64,000 nucleotides of DNA from contig NZ_FOFD01000007.1 of assembly GCF_900110865.1 (NCBI RefSeq), positions 62,001 through 126,000 on the forward strand, given 5' to 3'. This document shows positions 34,221 to 41,150 of the stretch, piece by piece; position 1 is the stretch's first letter, and the number at the start of each line of letters is the position of its first letter. Source of the DNA: Natrinema salaciae (GTDB lineage: Archaea; Halobacteriota; Halobacteria; Halobacteriales; Natrialbaceae). The position numbers were made by a program, and so were the translations under genes. The notes under the pieces are model-generated. The model saw only the letters and a list, made by a program, of their open reading frames with translations, was not told where the DNA came from and searched no databases.

Positions 34221-36091
34221 TCCCAGATCCCTCCGGACATGCGCTCGATCGCGGTCATCACGACGACCGTGAGCGCGATGAAGACCACGCTCGCCGCCGC
34301 GATCGTCGGCGGGTACGAGTAGCGCAGCTGGTTGAAGATCTGTATCGGGATCGTGTCCACGAGGAACAGCGACAGCAGCCACGCGATGATGTACTCGTTC
34401 AGCGAGAGGATGAACGCGAACAGCGCGCCGGAGATCACGTTCGCCCGCAACAGCGGGTACGTGATCGTGCGGATCGTTCGCACCGGCGACGCGCCGAGGT
34501 TCATCGCGGCTTCCTCGTAGGTTCGATCGATCTCGCCGAGTCCCTGCGAGATCAGGATGAACGGGAACGGCGCGTAGAAGATCCCGTGGGCGACGATGAT
34601 GCTCAGCTGAGAGCCGGCGAAGCCGATCTCCAGGAAGAACACGAGGAAGGCCACGCCGATGATCACCGGCGGAACCAGAATCGGCAGGACGCCGAGCGTT
34701 CCGAAGATGGCCCCGAGCCGGTAGTCGAACCGATCCAGTGCGAACGCGAGGGTTCCACCGATCGACGTACTGAGCAGCGCTGCAGCCGATGCGATCGTGA
34801 GGCTGTTGATCAGCGCGATCAGCCACGACGAGTCAGTGAAGAACTCGCCGTACCACTGCAACGAGAACCCGCCCGGCGGGAACGTCAGGAACTGCTCGGG
34901 AGTGAACGAGACGGCGACGATGATCCCGAGGGGAGCGGCGATGTACACCATGACGGCCGCCACGTACAGGCGGAAACTGACCCACGTTATCGACTCTCTG
35001 GTCGTCGAATCGACCGACGTCACCAGCGAATTCACGGCGCTCGAGATCGCACCGGCCGCCCCGGCGAGACCCGTCCGTTCGGCCGCGGCGGCGACACCGC
35101 GGCGGGCGCGCGCCCCGATACCGGTGGCGTTCGCGGCCGCCGTCGCGTCGTCCGATCCGCTGTCGACGGTCTCTATCTCCTCCGTTCCGCCGAGGCTCGC
35201 GGTCGTGACGCCGGTGAACCGAACGAACACCCAGAGGAACGCGAGCACGACGGCGATCAGCCCGATGCTCATCGCGGCCCCGAACGGGTAGTTGCTCTCG
35301 CTCATGATCTGCTGTTCGATCAGCACCGGCAGGGTCCGCTGTGCGGAACTTCCGAGGAGCCGCGGCAGCACGTACGACCCGAGTGCCAGGATGAAGACGA
35401 GCGCGGTGCCGCTGGTGATCCCGTGTTTCGACAGCGGGAGCGTCACCCGGCGGAACGTCGTAGCCGGTCCCGCACCGAGGTTCTTCGACGCCTCGAGCAG
35501 CTCGCCGTCGATGTTCCGAATGCTGCTGTAGAGCGTGAGTATCATGAACGGCAGGAAGACGTACACCATACCGACGATCAACCCCCAGTAGCCGGGGTAG
35601 AACGACTGGTGTTGGGAGAGGACCCCGGTGGCGACGCCGATCGAACTCAGGATCCCGTTGGAGGCCAGAATGACCTGCCACGCGTACGCCCTGATGACGT
35701 AGGTTACCCACAGCGAAGAGATGATCGTGATCAGCAGCGCGCTCCGCAGCCACGGTCGCCGCATCTGGGCGAGGTAGTACGCCATCGGATAGCCAAGCAG
35801 CAGCGAGATGACGGCCGTTACCAGCGAAATTTCGACCGTTAGCCACAGCTGCCCGAGATAGAGACTGCTCGTGAGAAAGCGCGTGTAGTTCTCGAGCGTG
35901 AACCCCATCTCGTACTGGCCGCCGGGAATGTTGACCCAGAAGCTGAACACCACCAGCATGGCCAGCGGCACGAGAAAGATCGCGACGAGCCAGCTCAGCG
36001 GGTACGACAGCACGTACCACTTCGCGTTCGCTCTGAGCCCCGCCCGTCCGGCCTCGCTGCCGTCGTCGGTCGCGGATGTCTCGGTCGCCAT
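34217..36091 (-). CDS. Fused ABC permease, PotB and PotC halves in one chain
   Basis: This 624-residue protein contains two complete binding-protein-dependent permease domains. The first (about 25-315) ends with the EAA-loop EASKNLGAGPATTFRRVTLP near residue 205, and the second (about 380-620) has EEAAMNLGASPVRTIRTITYP near residue 530. A charged, Ala-rich linker with IETVDSGSDDATAAANATG joins them. In bacteria these are normally two proteins, PotB and PotC. The fusion supplies both membrane halves of a spermidine/putrescine-type importer. The gene begins one base after the TAG of potA and its stop overlaps the GTG of the C-N hydrolase, a tight operon. Confidence 0.9.
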   Translation of the reverse strand: MATETSATDDGSEAGRAGLRANAKWYVLSYPLSWLVAIFLVPLAMLVVFSFWVNIPGGQYEMGFTLENYTRFLTSSLYLGQLWLTVEISLVTAVISLLLGYPMAYYLAQMRRPWLRSALLITIISSLWVTYVIRAYAWQVILASNGILSSIGVATGVLSQHQSFYPGYWGLIVGMVYVFLPFMILTLYSSIRNIDGELLEASKNLGAGPATTFRRVTLPLSKHGITSGTALVFILALGSYVLPRLLGSSAQRTLPVLIEQQIMSESNYPFGAAMSIGLIAVVLAFLWVFVRFTGVTTASLGGTEEIETVDSGSDDATAAANATGIGARARRGVAAAAERTGLAGAAGAISSAVNSLVTSVDSTTRESITWVSFRLYVAAVMVYIAAPLGIIVAVSFTPEQFLTFPPGGFSLQWYGEFFTDSSWLIALINSLTIASAAALLSTSIGGTLAFALDRFDYRLGAIFGTLGVLPILVPPVIIGVAFLVFFLEIGFAGSQLSIIVAHGIFYAPFPFILISQGLGEIDRTYEEAAMNLGASPVRTIRTITYPLLRANVISGALFAFILSLNEYIIAWLLSLFLVDTIPIQIFNQLRYSYPPTIAAASVVFIALTVVVMTAIERMSGGIWE

Positions 36092-37186
36092 CTATTCCTC
36101 CACGATTCGGCAGTCGTCGGGATCGACGCGAACAGTCGCTCGCTGCCCCGACGATCGCTGGTTCAGGCCGCTCCGGCGAACGACGACGAGCTCTCTGCCC
36201 GCCTCGGTCTCGAGCCGGAACTCGACGCTGCTGCCGAGGTGCCGTTTGAACGTGATTTCGCCCTCGAAGACGTTCTCGACGCTGCCCGTCGAGCGGGTCC
36301 CGCCGTCGGCGCTCGCGGTCCCGAACTCGAACCGCTCCGGTCGAACGACGACCGAAACGTCCGCGCCGGGCTCGATCCCGGGGCGGCTCTTCGACCGAAC
36401 GGTCACGTCTCCGCAGTCGACGGTCGCGTACCCGTCGTCGACCGCCGTCACCGAGCCGTCGAAGATGTTCGCGGTGCCGAGGAAGTCCGCGACGAATCGC
36501 GTGTCGGGATCGTTGTACACTTGGTCCGGCGGGCCGACCTGTTCGAACCGGCCGTCGTTCATCACGGCGAGTCGATCGGACATCGTCAGCGCCTCTTCCT
36601 GGTTGTGCGTGACGAAGACGGTCGTGATCCCGATCTCCTGCTGGATTCGGCGCAACTCGACTTGCATTTGTTCTCTGAGTTGCTTGTCGAGACTGGCCAG
36701 GGGCTCGTCGAGCAACAGCGCCTTCGGGCGCGGTGCCAGCGCTCGAGCGAGCGCGATCCGCTGTTGCTGTCCGCCGGAGAGCTGATCCGGCGTTCGATCG
36801 CCGACGCCGGGCAATTCGACCAGCTCGAGCATTTCGGCCACTCGCGCGTCGATCTCCTCGTCGGTGTACTCGCCCGACGCTTCCATGCCGTACGCGATGT
36901 TCTCGTGGATGGTCATGTGCGGGAACAGCGCGAAGTCCTGAAACACCATCCCCGTGTCGCGCTCGTACGGCGGCGCGTCGGTCACGTCCTCGCCGTCGAT
37001 GCGGATCGACCCATCCGTCGGCGTTTCGAAGCCGGCGATCGTCCGCAGCGTCGTGGTCTTGCCACAGCCCGACGGCCCCACGAGCGTGACGAACTCCCCG
37101 CTCTCGATGTCGATGTCGACCCCCTTGACGGCGAGGACGCCACCCGGATAGCGCTTCGAGACCCCGGTGAGTGAGATCCCGCTCAT
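36092..37186 (-). CDS. potA: ABC transporter ATPase, PotA type
   Basis: A 364-residue ATPase: Walker A GPSGCGKTTT at 37-46, Q-loop in VFQDFALFPHMT, signature LSGGQQQR at 136-143, Walker B ALLLDEP ending with Asp160, and the switch His in VFVTHNQEEA. After residue 240 comes a TOBE domain with DVSVVVRPERFEF, as in PotA, FbpC and related importers. It energises uptake by the fused permease and the PotD-like binding protein. ATG 37186 overlaps the TGA of the binding-protein gene (ATGA at 37183-37186). PotA-type ATPases also serve iron or phosphonate importers, so the substrate assignment relies on the neighbours. Confidence 0.92.
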   Translation of the reverse strand: MSGISLTGVSKRYPGGVLAVKGVDIDIESGEFVTLVGPSGCGKTTTLRTIAGFETPTDGSIRIDGEDVTDAPPYERDTGMVFQDFALFPHMTIHENIAYGMEASGEYTDEEIDARVAEMLELVELPGVGDRTPDQLSGGQQQRIALARALAPRPKALLLDEPLASLDKQLREQMQVELRRIQQEIGITTVFVTHNQEEALTMSDRLAVMNDGRFEQVGPPDQVYNDPDTRFVADFLGTANIFDGSVTAVDDGYATVDCGDVTVRSKSRPGIEPGADVSVVVRPERFEFGTASADGGTRSTGSVENVFEGEITFKRHLGSSVEFRLETEAGRELVVVRRSGLNQRSSGQRATVRVDPDDCRIVEE

Positions 37187-38289
37187 TCGCCGACGATGAA
37201 CTCCTCCCAGCGTTCGTTGACCCAGTCTTCCTCCTCGACGTAGAGCTCGTAGCTCGGGACGATGGCTTCGTCCGGCCCCGGACCCGCGATCTTCTCGTAG
37301 GTCTCGTCGTCGATCTCGGAGTGCTCGCGATCGATCGTCGGGCTCGTGTAGAGGTTCTCGGCGACGCGGTCCTGCACTTCGGGTCGGCTCGCGTAATCGA
37401 TGAACTGCTGCGCCTCGTCTTTCAGCTCCGAGGTCTCGAGCGTCACCCAGTGCCCGGAGTCGAGGATCGATCCCTCCGAGACGAAGTTCGACTGCACCGG
37501 CGCGCCGTCGTCCTGCATGACCAGCGTGATGTCGCTGTACAGCATGCCACCGGGTACCTCGCCGTCGCGGAGCCGCTGCTGGAACTCCGCTTCGTTCTCG
37601 TACCAGAAGTTGGCCTGGGGCTTCACTTCCTCGAGCTTCTCGAACACCTCGAGCACGCCGTCCTGGTCGGTCAGGATCTCCTGTCCGTCGAAGAACACCT
37701 CCGCCGTGACGTCGAGCAGGAACGAGTTCGATGCGTAGCCCAGCAGGCCGAGCTGGTCCTCGTACTGGTCGTCCCACAGCGCTTCCCACGTGTCGATCGG
37801 TTCCTCGATCTCCTCGGTGTTCTGAACGAGGTTGATGTACCACGACAGCGCACCAACGCTCGAGATACCCCCGTCGGCTTCGCCGACGAGGTCGTCGCTG
37901 ATGTACTCGAGGTTCTCGAAGTCGCCCTCGTCCCAGATGTGCCAGAGATCGGAGTTGAGGCCCTGGAGGACCCCCGTCTGAGCCATAATCGCGACGTCGA
38001 CGGGCGCTTCGCCCGCCTGAACGCCGTTCTCGTACTGGGTGAGTGCTTCCTCGGAAGTGGGCTGGGCCTCCGACTTGACCTCGAAGTCGACCTCCTCGGT
38101 AAACGGACCGAACAGGTGTTCGTCCATCACCTCCTGGAAGACGCCGCCGTAAACGGCTACCGTTAGCGCGTCGTCACCGCTCTCGAGAAAGCCCGTACAT
38201 CCTGCGAGTCCGGCCAGCGAAATCGCGCTTCCGCTGGCTGCGGTCGTTCGAAGGAATTTCCGTCGTCCGTGCGTGTACTTACCTGGCAT
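37183..38289 (-). CDS. potD: Tat-exported substrate-binding lipoprotein, PotD type
   Basis: 368 residues from the ATG at 38289. The start holds a twin-arginine signal (HGRRKFLRTTAASG) and a lipobox LAGC with Cys31, so the mature protein is a lipid-anchored binding protein outside the cell. The fold belongs to extracellular solute-binding family 1: LTVAVYGGVFQEVMDEHLF at the first strand, DVAIMAQTGVL, WYINLVQN, and a late acidic, Trp-rich end. Acidic pocket residues would suit a cationic amine such as putrescine or spermidine. The ATG falls inside a GGCA-N6-TGCC palindrome. An ATG 54 bases further upstream is a weaker choice as it would precede the Tat motif with a charged leader. Confidence 0.88.
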   Translation of the reverse strand: MPGKYTHGRRKFLRTTAASGSAISLAGLAGCTGFLESGDDALTVAVYGGVFQEVMDEHLFGPFTEEVDFEVKSEAQPTSEEALTQYENGVQAGEAPVDVAIMAQTGVLQGLNSDLWHIWDEGDFENLEYISDDLVGEADGGISSVGALSWYINLVQNTEEIEEPIDTWEALWDDQYEDQLGLLGYASNSFLLDVTAEVFFDGQEILTDQDGVLEVFEKLEEVKPQANFWYENEAEFQQRLRDGEVPGGMLYSDITLVMQDDGAPVQSNFVSEGSILDSGHWVTLETSELKDEAQQFIDYASRPEVQDRVAENLYTSPTIDREHSEIDDETYEKIAGPGPDEAIVPSYELYVEEEDWVNERWEEFIVGE

Positions 38290-38298
38290 TACCTTGCC
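38285..38298. promoter_or_regulatory. GGCA-N6-TGCC palindrome across the potD start codon
   Basis: GGCA-TTACCT-TGCC has the same 4-N6-4 form and half-sites as the element at 32211-32224. It covers the ATG of potD, where a bound repressor would block transcript start or early elongation. A minus-strand TATA-like TTTTATGTATG lies at about 38326-38336. The gap between potD and the second nrpR-like gene is otherwise empty. Confidence 0.45.
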
Positions 38299-38434
38299 AC
38301 CGTTACTCTCCCATCTCCCTTTCTCATACATAAAACTTCCCACGTGACCGCGATATTCTGGTCATGTTTTACACACAACTGGATGAACCTGTCCCGATAC
38401 ACGATTATTCGACTGAATAGAAGACAGACGTAGA

Positions 38435-39442
38435 TTATTGCGACCGTGAAAGTACAGAACGCGGACGTACCGCCGCGAGGGTCTCCCACTCGAGGGCGAT
38501 TCCGGACTCGACACACGCGGAGATGAGGCATTCTGACGCCCCCGCGTACGTGAGCGACGCGAACTTCCACCCGGGTTCCCCCCACGGGAACGGGCCGGGC
38601 TCTCGAGGTCGGCGAACGTCGAGAACGCCGCCCAGGCGATCGCGGGTCGTCACCGCGAGTTCGGCGGCCGTGTCGTAGTGGACGAGCGGGAACTCGCGGT
38701 TGTCGGCGACCAGCAGTCCGGTTTCACCGTCGAGCGCGTTCGTGACGTCCGTCTCCCGGGCCCTGATCAACAGCGAGACCAGATCCACCGTCGCCCGCTC
38801 GTCGCCGATCACGTCGGTGAACCGGCGAATCGCGCCGCCGTGAACCGCCGGCTCCGGGTCGTCGTACGGAACGGTGTCCGGCCGCTGGTGATACTCGACG
38901 ACGCCGATCGTGTCCGGGTGGCTCTCGATCCCGTGCGAGAGCAAGACGCCGTCGATCGTCACGCTCGAGGGGACCGCGACCTCGAGTCGGTCGCCGTCGG
39001 GTCCGTCGACCGGGTCGACCGCGGTCGGAACGGGGCCGAGCCGCGAGTCGTTCATCCGCGTCACCAGCTCGTCGAGGGTCGATCGATCCTCGCGCGAGAC
39101 GGTCACGGTTCCGACGACGACGTCGCCCGCGTCGGCCGCCGGGTCGTAGGTGACCCGACTCGTGAGATCGGCGAGTCGTTCGCTGACGCGTTCGATCCGA
39201 CCGCTGAGCCCGCCGCGCTCGAGTTCGCTGCGGCCGGCCGCCGTCAGTCGGCGTCCCTTTCCGCCCGCTTTCTCGGTCAGTCCCGCCTCGTCGAGGTCGG
39301 CGAGGGTGTTCCGGACCGTCCGCTCGGTCACCGAGTAGCCGTGTTCGCGGAGGTGCTCCGTGAGGTGGACGCTTCCGATCGGTTCGTGGGCCGCCAGCAG
39401 GCGGAGGATATCGTACGTTCGCCGGTCGGGATCGGTCGCCAT
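38435..39442 (-). CDS. NrpR-type transcriptional regulator, paralogue 2
   Basis: 335 residues, opening MATDPDRRTYDILRLLAAHEP, and clearly homologous to paralogue 1 along its whole length (PIGSVHLTEHLREHGYSVTERTVRNTLADLDEAGLTEKAGGKGRRLTAAG for the winged helix; VTIDGVLLSHGIES, ATVDLVSLLIRARETDVTNAL, LGGVLDVRRPREPGPFPWG for the NRD domain). Recognition-helix residues differ (ERTVRNTL against DRTIRLTL), so the two may read different operators, consistent with the two palindrome classes in this island. The gene follows the class-III aminotransferase with a gap of 7 bases, so regulator and enzyme form an operon. The likely operator is GGAA-N6-TTCC upstream of that operon. Confidence 0.87.
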   Translation of the reverse strand: MATDPDRRTYDILRLLAAHEPIGSVHLTEHLREHGYSVTERTVRNTLADLDEAGLTEKAGGKGRRLTAAGRSELERGGLSGRIERVSERLADLTSRVTYDPAADAGDVVVGTVTVSREDRSTLDELVTRMNDSRLGPVPTAVDPVDGPDGDRLEVAVPSSVTIDGVLLSHGIESHPDTIGVVEYHQRPDTVPYDDPEPAVHGGAIRRFTDVIGDERATVDLVSLLIRARETDVTNALDGETGLLVADNREFPLVHYDTAAELAVTTRDRLGGVLDVRRPREPGPFPWGEPGWKFASLTYAGASECLISACVESGIALEWETLAAVRPRSVLSRSQ

Positions 39443-39449
39443 TACGGGA

Positions 39450-40853
39450 CTACTGCTGTGCCGCCGCTAAATGGGTGGCGAGATCCGCGAACGCGTCGAC
39501 GTGGGCGTCGATCTCGTCGGCGGTGTGCTGGACGCTGATCGTCCACTGCTGGGAGGCGTCGTGGGGGTGCGGGATGACGCCCCTGTTCAGCATGCCGAAC
39601 CAGTACGCCTCGTGGAACGGTTCGTCGACGGCCGCCCAGTCGCGGAACGTCCGGATCGGCTCCTCGGTGAAGTAAACCATTCCCTGCGAGCCGACGCCGG
39701 TCACCTGCGCCTCGAGCCCTTCGTCCTCGATCACGTCCCGGTAGCCGGCCGCGAGGCGATCGGCGAGGTCGGTCACGCGGTCGTACGCCTCGTCGGTGAG
39801 GACGTCGCGCAGCGTGATACCGACGGCCCGCAGCGCCAGCGGATTCCCGTTGTACGTCCCGTAGTGTGCCGCACCGGTCGCGACGCCCTCGTCGAGATCG
39901 GCCGCGATCCGGTCCATGATCTCGCGGCGGCCGCCGAACGCGCCGACGGGGTACCCGCCGCCGATGGCCTTCGCCAGCGCGACGAGATCGGGCTGCACAC
40001 CGTAGTACTCCGCCCCGCCGCCGGGCGCGAGCTTGACCCCGGTTTTCACCTCGTCGAAGATCAGGACGACGTTGTACTCGTCGGCGAGCGTTCGCAACCG
40101 CTCGAGGTACCCGTCGACGGGTTCGACGAGCCCGAGGTTGAGACAGGCCGGTTCGACGAGAATGGCGGCCACCTCGCGGCCGTGCTCGCGGAGCAGTCGC
40201 TCGACGCTCTCGGCGTCGTTGTACTGCGCCAGCAACACGTCGTCGGGGACCGAGTCGGGGATGCCCTGGGATTCCGCGACGCGACACGGGTCCGACGCGG
40301 GGCCCGCTCGCTCGAGCGGTGGCATCTTGCTCACCAGGGCCGGGTCGTGCGCCCCGTGATAGGCCCCCTCCATGCGGATGATCTTCTCCCGACCGGTGTA
40401 GGCCCGTGCCAGCCGCGTCGCGTGCATGACCGACTCGGTCCCGCTGTTGGTAAAGCGAACCCGCTCGATCGCGTCCCAGCGGTCGATCAGCGGTTCGGCC
40501 GCGAACTCGATCAGTTCGTTCGGGCGGGTGTACAGCGTCCCGCGGTCGATCTGCTCGATCACGCCCGCCGATAGTTTCGGATGCGTGTGCCCGACGAGCT
40601 GCGTTCCGTTGTTGAGCGCGAAGTCGAGGTACTCGTTCCCGTCGACGTCGTAGAGAGACGCCCCCGCCGCGCGGTCCGCGTGAACTGGGTAGGGGTCGTA
40701 CGCTCGGAACGTGCTACAGACGCCGGCCGGGACCAGTTCCCGGAGATCGTCGGCCATGGCCGCCGAATTCGGCGTCCGTTCTCGATAGCGATCGTACTCC
40801 CTCGAGAGCAGTTCTTCCGCCAGCGCGTCGGTGGTCGATATCGGATTGTCCAT
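39450..40853 (-). CDS. Class-III aminotransferase, HemL-like
   Basis: A 467-residue PLP enzyme resembling glutamate-1-semialdehyde aminotransferases. Lys295 in VALAKAIGGGYPVGAFGG binds PLP, Asp267 in LIFDEVKTGVKL contacts the ring, and NSGTESVMHATRLARAYTGREKI is the phosphate-binding region. The opening VPAGVCSTFRAYDPYPVHA is typical of the HemL-like branch used in catabolic aminotransferases rather than heme synthesis. The substrate could be a diamine, a beta- or gamma-amino acid, or an aldehyde derived from the imported amine. It heads a two-gene operon with NrpR paralogue 2, and its ATG lies 11 bases from a GGAA-N6-TTCC palindrome. Confidence 0.9.
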   Translation of the reverse strand: MDNPISTTDALAEELLSREYDRYRERTPNSAAMADDLRELVPAGVCSTFRAYDPYPVHADRAAGASLYDVDGNEYLDFALNNGTQLVGHTHPKLSAGVIEQIDRGTLYTRPNELIEFAAEPLIDRWDAIERVRFTNSGTESVMHATRLARAYTGREKIIRMEGAYHGAHDPALVSKMPPLERAGPASDPCRVAESQGIPDSVPDDVLLAQYNDAESVERLLREHGREVAAILVEPACLNLGLVEPVDGYLERLRTLADEYNVVLIFDEVKTGVKLAPGGGAEYYGVQPDLVALAKAIGGGYPVGAFGGRREIMDRIAADLDEGVATGAAHYGTYNGNPLALRAVGITLRDVLTDEAYDRVTDLADRLAAGYRDVIEDEGLEAQVTGVGSQGMVYFTEEPIRTFRDWAAVDEPFHEAYWFGMLNRGVIPHPHDASQQWTISVQHTADEIDAHVDAFADLATHLAAAQQ

Positions 40854-40860
40854 CGGATAT

Positions 40861-40880
40861 ACCGGAATTGTATTTCCGGT
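40861..40880. promoter_or_regulatory. NrpR-type operator, site 1
   Basis: The bases form a near-perfect palindrome whose core is GGAA (40864-40867), TTGTAT, TTCC (40874-40877), flanked by ACC and GGT. GGAA-N6-TTCC is the operator form described for methanogen NrpR. It sits just upstream of the class-III aminotransferase start, where a bound protein would occlude the transcript start. NrpR paralogue 2, encoded in the same operon, is the obvious candidate binder. Confidence 0.7.
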
Positions 40881-41000
40881 CTGTACGTCGAGTCAGTGCG
40901 AGAGGTAATAAATCTACTTGCCCAAACAGGCGAATATCTCGACGAGGACCCCTCATAACTGGTGGCGCTGCGCGATCGGCGTGCCACCACCGTCTAAAAT

Positions 41001-41019
41001 ACGGAACTGTCTTTCCGGT
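41001..41019. promoter_or_regulatory. NrpR-type operator, site 2
   Basis: GGAA (41003-41006), CTGTCT, TTCC (41013-41016): same core as site 1, with spacer pattern N-TGT-N-T shared by both. It lies 150 bases before the ATG-proximal site on the aminotransferase side and 148 bases before the histidine kinase start. Two sites allow DNA looping or cooperative repression. The 40854-41150 gap holds no other feature. Confidence 0.65.
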
Positions 41020-41150
41020 CGGTGGCGGCGGTCGCGAGCCCCGTCTTCGGGAATCCCGGAGGCGGCGTTCACGACCGTACCGACGCTGCGAGCGTCCAGG
41101 TGGTGCCAGCCGGCGAGAGCTTTTTCCGGACCAACGACTACTATCGGAGC

